Positions 17,722-26,361 of a DNA stretch of 46,892 nt are shown here, piece after piece. The DNA comes from Clostridiales bacterium (GTDB taxonomy: Bacteria > Bacillota > Clostridia > Peptostreptococcales > Anaerovoracaceae). The position numbers were made by a program, and so were the translations under genes. The notes beneath the pieces are model-generated. The model did no database searches. It had not been told where the DNA came from and saw only the letters and a list, made by a program, of their open reading frames with translations. Location of the stretch: contig JAAYDG010000017.1 in assembly GCA_012729355.1 (NCBI GenBank), positions 1 to 46,892 on the forward strand. The letters are read 5' to 3'. Each line of letters begins with the position of its first letter. The first letter of the stretch is position 1.

Positions 17722-19059
17722 TTAGAATCCCTGAAACATCCGTCGGGCTTTCTTCCCCGGCTTCCCTCCGGAAAACTGCTTCATCAGCTTTCTGGTTTCT
17801 TCGTAGCGCTTGATCAGACTGTTGACCCGGGTAACGGTAACCCCGGCGCCGGCAGCGATCCGCTTTCGCCTGCTCGCATTGAGGAGCTGGGGATTCCTGC
17901 GCTCTTCTATCGTCATGGACTGTATAATGGCTTCCATGGAACGAAATTCTTGTTCGCCTTTGTCCAACTGTTCTTCGTCGGGCTTCGCCCCGCCGCCGGG
18001 CAGCATGTCCATGATCTTGGCCAATCCGCCCATGCCGCGGATTTGAGAGAACTGATCCAGAAAATCTTCCAGGGTGAACTGGTTCTTTTTCATTTTCTTT
18101 TCCAGTTCCCTGGACTTCTCTTCGTCGTAGGATTCCTGCGCTTTCTCGATCAGGCTCATCATGTCGCCCATGCCCAGGATCCTGGAAGCCATGCGTTGCG
18201 GATGAAAGGCCTCCAACGCATCGTTCTTTTCTCCCACACCCACGAATTTTATGGGTTTTCCCGTAACGCTTTTGACGGACAGCGCCGCTCCGCCCCGGGT
18301 GTCTCCGTCCAGCTTTGTCATGATAATGCCATCGATGCCCAACCTCTCGTGAAACGCCTGCGCTGCGGTCACAGCATCCTGGCCGGTCATGGCATCCACC
18401 ACCAAAAGGATCTCGTGAGGTTTGACGGCCTTTCTGATGCGGACCAGTTCGTCCATAAGATCTTCGTCCACATGGAGTCTTCCTGCCGTGTCGACGATCA
18501 GCGTATCGAATCCTTTATATTCCGCGATTTTTCTTGCCGCCTGTGCGATCACTACCGGATCCCGGGCTTCCCGATCCGCATAGACCGGGATCTCCACGGA
18601 TGTTCCGAGAATTTCCAGCTGCTCGATGGCTGCAGGCCGATACACGTCACAAGCGGCCATCATCGGTTTTTTCCCGTTCTTCTTAAGGTGGGATGCCAGC
18701 TTGGCACAAGTCGTGGTCTTCCCTGTCCCCTGCAGTCCCACTAAAAGAAGCGTTGTAAAGCCGCTGGAAGAAAAGGTCAGCTTGCTGTTGCTTCCGCCCA
18801 TCAGCGCAGCCAGTTCATCATTGACGATCTTGATGACCTGTTGACCCGGCGTCAGACTGTTCATCACTTCTTCGCCCAGCGATTTCTCCTTGACGGCGGC
18901 GACAAATTCCTTGACGACCTTGAAATGGACGTCCGCCTCCAGCAGCGCCAACTTGACTTCACGCATGGCTTCCTGGATGTCCGCCTCGGTGAGCACGCCT
19001 TTGCCTTTCAATTTCTTGAATATTCCGTTGAGTTTTTCGGATAAACCTTCGAAGGCCAT
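17722..19059 (-). CDS. ffh: Signal recognition particle protein Ffh
   Basis: MAFEGLSEKLNGIFKKLKGKGVLTEADI...LLVGLQGTGKTTTCAKLASHLKK...DTAGRLHVDEDLMDEL; M-domain. Confidence 0.98.
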   Translation of the reverse strand: MAFEGLSEKLNGIFKKLKGKGVLTEADIQEAMREVKLALLEADVHFKVVKEFVAAVKEKSLGEEVMNSLTPGQQVIKIVNDELAALMGGSNSKLTFSSSGFTTLLLVGLQGTGKTTTCAKLASHLKKNGKKPMMAACDVYRPAAIEQLEILGTSVEIPVYADREARDPVVIAQAARKIAEYKGFDTLIVDTAGRLHVDEDLMDELVRIRKAVKPHEILLVVDAMTGQDAVTAAQAFHERLGIDGIIMTKLDGDTRGGAALSVKSVTGKPIKFVGVGEKNDALEAFHPQRMASRILGMGDMMSLIEKAQESYDEEKSRELEKKMKKNQFTLEDFLDQFSQIRGMGGLAKIMDMLPGGGAKPDEEQLDKGEQEFRSMEAIIQSMTIEERRNPQLLNASRRKRIAAGAGVTVTRVNSLIKRYEETRKLMKQFSGGKPGKKARRMFQGF

Positions 19060-19060
19060 A

Positions 19061-19456
19061 CTATTCTCCCAATGCGTCCGCTGTATTCTTGATCCGTCTG
19101 AGCTGCACCGCCAACGCAGTATCCTCTCCGCTCTGCTCGATCAGCTGTGTCAAGGCCCGGTCGATGTTCCTGAGAGCCTGCTCCGTCTTCCGAAAGCGTT
19201 CCATGAGTTTCAGCTTGCTTTCGTATTCGTACAGCGCTTTTTCCGCTTTTCGGACGCTGTCGTACACGCCCTGCCGCGTCAATCCGAATTCTTCGGCGAT
19301 TTCCGACAGAGACCAATTCTCCTCCCGGTACAGCCGTACAAATTCTCTCTGTCGCTGAGGCAGAAGATTTCCGTAGAAATCATACAGCATATTGATCGTG
19401 AAAATGTCTTCCAGCATTGCGTTCCGCTCCCTTGCCCACGCTGGGTACTGTACCAT
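19061..19456 (-). CDS. ylxM: YlxM family DNA-binding/SRP-associated protein
   Basis: INMLYDFYGNLLPQRQREFVRLYREENWSLSEIAEEFGLTRQGVYDSVRKAEKAL, adjacent to ffh. Confidence 0.9.
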   Translation of the reverse strand: MVQYPAWARERNAMLEDIFTINMLYDFYGNLLPQRQREFVRLYREENWSLSEIAEEFGLTRQGVYDSVRKAEKALYEYESKLKLMERFRKTEQALRNIDRALTQLIEQSGEDTALAVQLRRIKNTADALGE

Positions 19457-19493
19457 AAAAACAGGAGGGTGTCAAGCATTTTGCTTAACACCC
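19447..19493 (-). promoter_or_regulatory. Overlapping terminator (decarboxylase) and promoter (ylxM-ffh)
   Basis: Hairpin GGGTGTTAAGCAAAATGCTTGACACCC (19467-19493) + TCCTGTTTTT; nested TTGACA (19470-19475)-N17-TACAGT (19447-19452). Confidence 0.6.
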
Positions 19494-19498
19494 TTGTG

Positions 19499-21016
19499 CT
19501 ATCTGACCACGACGTACGTGGATAATTTTCCGTCCGAAGGACCGTGAAGATGGCCGTTTCTCTGTCGAAAAGCTTCCACATACTCCCACACTTCATCCGA
19601 CATTCTTTCTCCCGGATAAATGACCGGGATCCCCGGCGGATAAGGCGCAATCATTTCTGCCGCGATCCGGCCTCTGGCATCCATCCAAGGGATCCGTTCC
19701 CGATCGGAGAAGTAAGCTTGCCGCGGAGAAAGGACGTATTCGGGTTGTTCCGGAAGTTTTTTTGCCAGCGGGAGCAGCGATCCGTCCTGATTTTTTTCGG
19801 CGATATCTTCCAATGCGTCCACCAGTCGATCCAGATCTTCTTTTTCATTGGCAAAGGTCACAATGGCCAGCGTGTTCCGATAGTCCGCCAGTTCCATGTC
19901 CACATTGTAATCGTAGAACAGCATTTTTTTCAGATCGAATCCGGTGATTCCGATATCGTCTGCGCTCACGACCAGCCTTGTGATGTCGTAATCGTGGATC
20001 CCTGCTCTGCCGATGAGCTCTCTCCCGGCACAGGTCATGCCCGGAATGGCGTTGATCCGTTCTCTGGCATCGATTGCCAGGCCGGCGGCTTTATCGATCA
20101 TTTCCTTGCCTCTGGCGGCCATGTCCTGGCGCGCCACATCCAAAGATGTCATGAGCAGATAGGAAGGGCTGGTGCTTTGCACCAGTGTGAGATTGGATTC
20201 CAGGCGACTCTTTTTGATCCGGTCGGATTTCACGTGGAGCATGGAACTCTGGGTCAGGGATCCGGTCACTTTGTGAATGCTCTGCACACACATGTCCGCC
20301 CCCAGTTCCAGAGCGCCCTGGGGCAGGCGGTCGCTGAAATAGCAGTGGGCGCCGTGGGCTTCGTCCACCATGAGGATCGCGCCGTGTTGATGGCATACGT
20401 CCGCAATGCCTTTAATATCGCTGGCAATCCCGTAATAGGTCGGACTTACGACCATCACGCCCTTGCAATCCGGGTTGTCCCGGAACATATCCTCTACGGC
20501 TTGTGGCGTGATTCCTCCGTGAAGCCCCCATTCCCGCTCCAACTCGGGCATGATGTACACCGGGTTTCCACCACCGATGATCAAGCCCATCAGTGCGGAT
20601 TTATGGGCATTCCTGGGGATCGCCACCTTTCCGCCGCCATGGGTGGCCGTGATGATCATCGCTTCGTTGCCCGAGGTGCTTCCGTTCACGAGGAAATGGG
20701 TATAATCGGCACCCCACAGCTCCGCAGCCAGCTGTTCGGCTTCCATGATCGCGCCGGAAGCATGGTGCAGATCGTCCGTGAGCGGTGTTTCCGTCAAATC
20801 AAAAGAAAAAATCGCATCCCCCACCGCTTCACGCCAGATGGGACTGATGCCTTTTTCATAACGATGCCCGGGTATGCAAAAATAAGCAGGCTTCCTCGTA
20901 TTATATTCCACAATTGCGTCAAACAAGGGGGTTCTGTTTTGGTCGTTCATTGCCGTTATCAGCTCCTCTTTCATCCGTGTCGTCGTCGGGCAGGCCATGC
21001 CGGACGCAAGTATCAT
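19499..21016 (-). CDS. Orn/Lys/Arg decarboxylase family protein (PLP fold type I)
   Basis: TPLFDAIVEYNTRKPAYFCIPGHRYEKGISP...FLVNGSTSGNEAMI...MVDEAHGAHCYF...QSIHKVTGSLTQSSMLHV. Actual start may be ATG 20974 or 20950. Confidence 0.93.
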   Translation of the reverse strand: MILASGMACPTTTRMKEELITAMNDQNRTPLFDAIVEYNTRKPAYFCIPGHRYEKGISPIWREAVGDAIFSFDLTETPLTDDLHHASGAIMEAEQLAAELWGADYTHFLVNGSTSGNEAMIITATHGGGKVAIPRNAHKSALMGLIIGGGNPVYIMPELEREWGLHGGITPQAVEDMFRDNPDCKGVMVVSPTYYGIASDIKGIADVCHQHGAILMVDEAHGAHCYFSDRLPQGALELGADMCVQSIHKVTGSLTQSSMLHVKSDRIKKSRLESNLTLVQSTSPSYLLMTSLDVARQDMAARGKEMIDKAAGLAIDARERINAIPGMTCAGRELIGRAGIHDYDITRLVVSADDIGITGFDLKKMLFYDYNVDMELADYRNTLAIVTFANEKEDLDRLVDALEDIAEKNQDGSLLPLAKKLPEQPEYVLSPRQAYFSDRERIPWMDARGRIAAEMIAPYPPGIPVIYPGERMSDEVWEYVEAFRQRNGHLHGPSDGKLSTYVVVR

Positions 21017-21048
21017 TATGTCAGTAATTTCGGAAATGTCAATAAAAA

Positions 21049-21071
21049 TGTCCGGCGCGATGCGCCGGACA
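21049..21071 (-). terminator. Intrinsic terminator after the ABC permease
   Basis: GTCCGGCGCATCGCGCCGGAC followed by ATTTTTATT on the minus strand. Confidence 0.65.
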
Positions 21072-21088
21072 AACCCCCTTTTGAGCTT

Positions 21089-23230
21089 CTATTCGCTCAG
21101 ATATCGGTCTGCTTCTGCCCGTATCACCTCGGGCAGATCCGCTTCGTTCAAATAATAACGCATTGCCGCCTCAAACATGCCGTAGCCTTTATCCTCCGAC
21201 CGATGATACACGGTAAGACACAGGGCATCCTCTTCCGCGGGAAAGTGCCGCAGATCTCTGTAGGCGTGATCCCGGATCAGCATCGTGATTGCTTCCGGGT
21301 CCTCCAGAACCAGACTGCCCGGCTCGGATTGATGTTTCACATCGACGGATGTAAATCGATCGTAGTCGACAGGATGCGTGACTCCTTCTTCTTCTTCCGC
21401 CTCGCAGTTCCGGCGGATCACCGCAAAATCGCCGGTGCCGATTGCTGTCAAAAGGTGCTCGTACCCGTTTTCGGTGATCCAGCGCAGCGTATGTTCGTAT
21501 TCTGCCGTGATCCCGTATCCGAAGAATTCATACCTGTAGTTGCTGTCTTCTTTTCCCGTCATGTACGGATAGGTTTCCGATGTGGCATCGGCATTCTTGC
21601 CACCGGCCTCTGTCCTGTGCTGGATCTGCAACTGAAGGATGGCAGCCCGCCCGGAAACGAGCCGGCGGAACGTCATTTCCTTCAGGTCCCGGCTCAACGC
21701 ATCCAGGAGCAACCGCTTTGCGCTGTTGGACAGAACATCATCCGAATAGTGCATCGTCAGCTGTTCCGATTCGTAGTTGTTTCCGGAAAACAGGACGATT
21801 TCCGTATCCGACATCTGCAGTTGCGACAGCATCTCCGCAGGCTTGTCAGCCTCATCGGATTCGTACAACTTCCGAAGCGATTCCGATTCCATGACCGCCT
21901 CATACGGCAGATGATACCGCCTGGACATCTGATTTCCGCTGTCTAAATCGTAGGTGAGCGTCATCCCGAATCCGAAGCCTTGATGGTCTCTGTATGCTTC
22001 TCTGCGATCGATGACAAACTGATGAAAATCGGTCAGCGCCCTTACGTTTTCCGTTTCCTGAAAAACCAAAGGCCGATTTCCCTGCATCAAATCATAGGAG
22101 TCGATCGTAACCGTTTCCACAGATCCGAGCTGCGGGATTCTCCGTTCATAGCCCAGCGCGTCTTTGTTGAATCCGACGATGACCACTGCCATGATGCCCG
22201 CAAACACCACGAACGTCTTCAGGTTTTCTAGGTCGAAGATCTTCAAGGTCTTCTTGACGATCATCTGGCCGACCAGGAAGCCCAGGATCCCGCCAAGCAC
22301 ATATCCTGCATATCCGTAATCGTTCTCATAAAACACCATTCCGGTAAGGCTGGATCCGAAGAACACGATCAGGAACGATAGAAAGTGCTCCATGAAACGA
22401 AAGACCGTACTCTCCGTCGCTTTTTCCAGCGGCCGTTTTTTGTAGATGAAGTACGTCCCGGCAGCAATCAACACAGCCGCGACCATGTACATCGGCCACG
22501 CAGACGCCCGTAGGTCTCCTTCGGCTTGAAATACATACGTATACGGGCTGAGTTTCAGTGTGATGTCGCTGATCAGCCGATTGTAGGTAAAGCCGAAGAA
22601 ATAGATCTCGGAATAACCCAAAAATGTGGCATACAGGGCAGTGAGCAGAAAGTTGAAGCCCAGTGCCGTGAGTGCATGCAGCACCATCGATCCGGTGACC
22701 ATTCCCGCAAATACCCCTATGGAATAGACAAAAGTGATGATCACCAAAACTTCGGCCATCCATCCAAGTACGTTGGCTGCGGTATAGATATCCGTCTGGA
22801 TCGGCAGATTGTCCACATAGACCGTCTGGTAGACCGGCGTCTTCAGGACCAGCAGGACCAGCCCGTTGATGAAAGCCGGCAAATAAGCCAGCGTCAGACC
22901 CGAAGCGTACGAAGAAAGATACAGGCTTTTTCGCGAGAACGGCATGGCGTGCATCACACCGGCACTTCCCGTATTCTGCAGATAGCGGAACACCGCCACC
23001 GCTGCCGAGATCGCCAAAAACAGATGGGCCGCCATGTAGCCCGGGTTGTGATTGCTCAGCATCGTCTCGATCATGTACGGGCGGATTCTGTCGTAGGACA
23101 AAACCAGGGGAAACGCGCCGGAAAGCAGATAGATCAACAATCCGACAGTACCGATAGCCCAGAATCTTTTCAGATTTTCCAGAGCGAGAGGCAGAGAGAA
23201 AACGTTAGAATAAAATGCTTTGGATCTCAC
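21089..23230 (-). CDS. ABC-2 type transporter permease (large)
   Basis: Multiple TMs, follows ATPase gene. Probable GTG start at 23230 preceded by GGGAGGTGAGAACA; track start 23251 overlaps the ATPase gene. Confidence 0.75.
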   Translation of the reverse strand: MRSKAFYSNVFSLPLALENLKRFWAIGTVGLLIYLLSGAFPLVLSYDRIRPYMIETMLSNHNPGYMAAHLFLAISAAVAVFRYLQNTGSAGVMHAMPFSRKSLYLSSYASGLTLAYLPAFINGLVLLVLKTPVYQTVYVDNLPIQTDIYTAANVLGWMAEVLVIITFVYSIGVFAGMVTGSMVLHALTALGFNFLLTALYATFLGYSEIYFFGFTYNRLISDITLKLSPYTYVFQAEGDLRASAWPMYMVAAVLIAAGTYFIYKKRPLEKATESTVFRFMEHFLSFLIVFFGSSLTGMVFYENDYGYAGYVLGGILGFLVGQMIVKKTLKIFDLENLKTFVVFAGIMAVVIVGFNKDALGYERRIPQLGSVETVTIDSYDLMQGNRPLVFQETENVRALTDFHQFVIDRREAYRDHQGFGFGMTLTYDLDSGNQMSRRYHLPYEAVMESESLRKLYESDEADKPAEMLSQLQMSDTEIVLFSGNNYESEQLTMHYSDDVLSNSAKRLLLDALSRDLKEMTFRRLVSGRAAILQLQIQHRTEAGGKNADATSETYPYMTGKEDSNYRYEFFGYGITAEYEHTLRWITENGYEHLLTAIGTGDFAVIRRNCEAEEEEGVTHPVDYDRFTSVDVKHQSEPGSLVLEDPEAITMLIRDHAYRDLRHFPAEEDALCLTVYHRSEDKGYGMFEAAMRYYLNEADLPEVIRAEADRYLSE

Positions 23231-24101
23231 TGTTCTCACCTCCCATCTCATAAATAAAAATTTCCTCCAGCGACAGGGGAAGCATATCCAAGATCGCAGG
23301 ATCTTCTTTTTCCAGTTCGGATTTCACGAGATTCCCCGCGTTCCGCACGATCAAGAGTTCCACACTGCCTCTTTTTTCTCTGTGCAAAATATTCAGGTTG
23401 GACAGCGGCCGCTCCTTTTCCTCCTTAAAAGCAACCTGGATTTTGTGGATGTCCGTTTTCAACTCTTCCAGGTCTCTTTCGATCATCATTCGGCCTTCGG
23501 ACAAGATGCCGATCGAATCGCAAATTCCCTCCATTTCCCGTAAATTGTGGGAGGATACCAGGACCGTCATCTGTCTTTCTGCCACATCGGACACCACATA
23601 ACGCCATACGCGCTTTCGTATGAGCGGATCCAAGCCGTCGATGGGTTCGTCCAGAATCAGGTAATCCGGCATCGTGCTCATCACCAGGATGAATGCCGCT
23701 TGTTTTTGCATGCCTTTGGAAAATTTGCTGATCTTACGCACGGCCGGAAGCCCGAATTCCCGGAGCATATCCCGGTACCGCTGTTCGTTCCATGCCGGAT
23801 AGATCTTTCGGTAAAAACTTGCCATATCTCGAATGCTATATGAATTGAAAAAATACAGATCGTCGGGAATGTATCCCAAACGTTCCTTCAAAACGGTGTT
23901 TTCGTAGATATCTTCTCCGTCGAAGGTCACCTGACCGGCATCCGGCATATATACGCCGGTCAAATGTTTGATCAATGTGGTCTTTCCGGATCCGTTCACC
24001 CCGATGAGCCCGTATATCGAACCGGTCTCCACGTGTACATTCAATCCTGAAAGAGCCGAAAAACCGTCAAAGCATTTACTGAGTTCCGTTACCTGTATCA
24101 A
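23205..24101 (-). CDS. ABC transporter ATP-binding protein
   Basis: GLIGVNGSGKTTLIKHLTGVYMPDAG...FSKGMQKQAAFILVMSTMPDYLILDEPIDGLDP. TTG start overlapping the GntR stop. Confidence 0.92.
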   Translation of the reverse strand: MIQVTELSKCFDGFSALSGLNVHVETGSIYGLIGVNGSGKTTLIKHLTGVYMPDAGQVTFDGEDIYENTVLKERLGYIPDDLYFFNSYSIRDMASFYRKIYPAWNEQRYRDMLREFGLPAVRKISKFSKGMQKQAAFILVMSTMPDYLILDEPIDGLDPLIRKRVWRYVVSDVAERQMTVLVSSHNLREMEGICDSIGILSEGRMMIERDLEELKTDIHKIQVAFKEEKERPLSNLNILHREKRGSVELLIVRNAGNLVKSELEKEDPAILDMLPLSLEEIFIYEMGGENSEIQSILF

Positions 24102-24478
24102 CGACTGCCCCCCCCTTTTCGAATCATCTTGTCCAATGCCTGCCTGATGCTTTCTGCCGGAACGCCCAGGAACAGCAATTCCCGGACCAACGGCTCGATT
24201 TTATCCAGAAGAGCACGAATCTGCAAGGGATCCGGAGCATGTCGTGATTCACTGACAAAACATCCCAATCCGGAGACGGTGTATATCCAACCGCTCTGTT
24301 CCAGCTCCCGATAGGCCTTTTGTATGGTATTGGGATTGACAGTCAGCATGGCTGAAAGTTCCCGCACCGAAGGCAGCTTATCATTGGGTGCAAGGACGCC
24401 GGCTATGATCAACTCTTTGCAGTTGTCCACGATTTGTTCGTATATCGACTTTCTGCTCTTTACATCCAGTTGAAACAT
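24098..24478 (-). CDS. GntR family (YtrA-type) transcriptional regulator
   Basis: MFQLDVKSRKSIYEQIVDNCKELIIAGVLAPNDKLPSVRELSAMLTVNPNTIQKAYRELEQSGWIYTVSGLGCFV. Confidence 0.93.
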   Translation of the reverse strand: MFQLDVKSRKSIYEQIVDNCKELIIAGVLAPNDKLPSVRELSAMLTVNPNTIQKAYRELEQSGWIYTVSGLGCFVSESRHAPDPLQIRALLDKIEPLVRELLFLGVPAESIRQALDKMIRKGGGSR

Positions 24479-24545
24479 CGCTCCCCCCTCCTTTGTTTGA
24501 TCCAAGTGTACCATGTGTACTAATACAGTGTCAATCCCCCAACAG

Positions 24546-24577
24546 AAAAAGGTTTCCGTTCTGTCGGAAACCTTTTT
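24546..24577 (-). terminator. Intrinsic terminator after amino-acid ABC permease
   Basis: AAAAAGGTTTCCG-TTCTGT-CGGAAACCTTTTTT. Confidence 0.7.
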
Positions 24578-24615
24578 TCACCTCTGCTTGCAGACAAATT
24601 GCCCGGAGATCTGTT

Positions 24616-25305
24616 TCAGTTGTACGCCTTTTGCAGTTTCCGCTCCCAGACGCGGATCCCCCGGGTGGAAACGATGTTCAGTGCCAGATAGATGAGAGCC
24701 GCCACGTAATAAGACGGCAAGATCGAATACGTGATGGTGGCCACTGTGTTCCTGGCATACATGATGTCGGCAATCCCCAAATATTGGATGATGGCCGTCT
24801 CCTTGATCATCGTCACCAATTCGTTGCCGATGGCGGGAAGGATCGTGCGAATTGCCTGGGGCAGAATGACCAATCGCATGGACATCCAATGGTTCATGCC
24901 CAGGCTCCTGGCCGCTTCCGTCTGCCCTTTTTCCACGGACTGGATACCGCCCCGGATGATCTCGGCCACATAGGCGCCGCTGTTCATGGTCAATGCGATC
25001 AGGCAGGGCAAATAGCGCGTCATATCCACCCCGCCGATGATGACATCAGGAAAAGCGATCAGTTTGGACAACTGGAGGTAAACGATCCAGAGCTGTACGA
25101 TCAACGGCGTGCCGCGAATCACATCGATATAAACTGCCGCTGCTTTACTGATGATCTTATAGCGGGACATTTTCATGAACGCCAGAGCAGCCGCCAGAGC
25201 GGCGCCCAGGACGACTGCATTGAGCGATAGAAGCAGCGTGACTTTGGTACCTTTCCAAAAGTACGGTGCGTAATTGATCAACATATCGAAGACTTTAACT
25301 GCCAA
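24616..25305 (-). CDS. Polar amino acid ABC transporter permease
   Basis: HisM/GlnP-type: IDVIRGTPLIVQLWIVYLQL...GAYVAEIIRGGIQSVEKGQTEAARSLGM...ILPQAIRTILPAIGNELVTMIKETAII. Confidence 0.95.
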   Translation of the reverse strand: MAVKVFDMLINYAPYFWKGTKVTLLLSLNAVVLGAALAAALAFMKMSRYKIISKAAAVYIDVIRGTPLIVQLWIVYLQLSKLIAFPDVIIGGVDMTRYLPCLIALTMNSGAYVAEIIRGGIQSVEKGQTEAARSLGMNHWMSMRLVILPQAIRTILPAIGNELVTMIKETAIIQYLGIADIMYARNTVATITYSILPSYYVAALIYLALNIVSTRGIRVWERKLQKAYN

Positions 25306-25350
25306 TGGGATCCTCCGTCTCTGGCGTGCACACCGGGTACATCATGCCGA

Positions 25351-26130
25351 TTACTCGGCGGCAAGCTCTTCCTGCAAAGCTTTGGCGTCGGCCATCAGCT
25401 GATCGATGGTGCCGTCTTCCTTCAGCTCTGCCAGGATCGCATTCACCTGATCGCAGAGCTCATCGTTTCCGAGTTGGAACGCGATGGCCACTGCATCGTT
25501 TTCGTACGGAATGGTGAAGGGCGCCAGTTCCAGGTCGCTGTTTGTTGCCACAAATCCTTCGGCCACGTCACTGTCGGAAACGATCCCGTCCAGCTGCCCC
25601 CCCTGGAGCATCATGATCATATCGTTGAAATTCTGTACTGCGATGGCCGATTCACCGGCGTACTCGATGGCCAGCGTCTCCTGAACCGTTCCGGTCTGGC
25701 CTGCGATCTTCAGGCCGGCCATGTCTTCCACGGACTGGATCGTCCCGGCCGAGGCGCTGTTGATGATGCAAACCTGATTCCGGGCAAAATAATTGTCAGA
25801 AAACAACACTTCACGTTCCGGATCGTTCGTCAGTCCTGCAATCACGCAGTCGAACTGGCCTTCCGCCAGGCTTCCCAACAAACCGTCGAAACTCATATTC
25901 GTGATCTTCAGTTCTTTCCCCAGCTTTTCCGCCAGGATCTTGGCCAGTTCGATATCCGCCCCAACCAGGACTTCGTTGTTGTTTTCATCGATCTGAATAA
26001 ACTCGTAAGGTGGATAATCGGCCGAAGTTCCGACATGGAATGTCTCGATTTGTGTTTCTTCTCCGCCGCCGCATGCAGTCATGCCGAACAGGAGTGCCGT
26101 TGCGAGAAGCAGGGTCAGTGTTTTTTTCAT
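25351..26130 (-). CDS. Amino acid ABC transporter substrate-binding lipoprotein
   Basis: Lipobox-like LLFGMTACGGGE; FHVGTSADYPPYEFIQIDENNNEVLVGADIELAKILAEKLGKELKITNMSFDGLLGSLAEGQFDCVIAGLT. Confidence 0.95.
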   Translation of the reverse strand: MKKTLTLLLATALLFGMTACGGGEETQIETFHVGTSADYPPYEFIQIDENNNEVLVGADIELAKILAEKLGKELKITNMSFDGLLGSLAEGQFDCVIAGLTNDPEREVLFSDNYFARNQVCIINSASAGTIQSVEDMAGLKIAGQTGTVQETLAIEYAGESAIAVQNFNDMIMMLQGGQLDGIVSDSDVAEGFVATNSDLELAPFTIPYENDAVAIAFQLGNDELCDQVNAILAELKEDGTIDQLMADAKALQEELAAE

Positions 26131-26195
26131 TTGAAGTTACTTCCTTTCTTTTGTATCACGATCGCTATTTTGTGATTCGACTCAATATACCGCAC

Positions 26196-26260
26196 AATAT
26201 ACTCGCATAAATATTCATTGTCAAGAGTAAATATTGAATATTATCTCCAAAATATTCGTT
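26196..26260 (-). promoter_or_regulatory. Promoter of amino-acid ABC genes with AATATTCA-type operator repeats
   Basis: Minus strand TTGACA-N17-TATATT (26196-26224); repeats GAATATT...AATATTC and TGAATATTTATG within and upstream of it. Confidence 0.55.
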
Positions 26261-26309
26261 CATCAGCTTTCAACACCGATTTATGTGCATATTTTAGATT
26301 TTATGCATT

Positions 26310-26341
26310 AAAAATCCCTCCTCCGGAAAACAGAGGAGGGG
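26310..26341 (-). terminator. thrS intrinsic terminator
   Basis: CCCTCCTC-TGTTTTCC-GGAGGAGGG-ATTTTT on the minus strand. Confidence 0.75.
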
Positions 26342-26361
26342 CAGTGGCTGATTCTGCGGAA

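Noticed and set aside
17674-18744. 356-aa plus-strand ORF
   Set aside because: Antisense to ffh.
19544-21946. 800-aa plus-strand ORF
   Set aside because: Antisense to the Orn/Lys/Arg decarboxylase and ABC permease genes, both with clear family motifs; the translation is His/Arg/Gln-rich without domain character, typical of a mirror ORF in GC-rich coding DNA.
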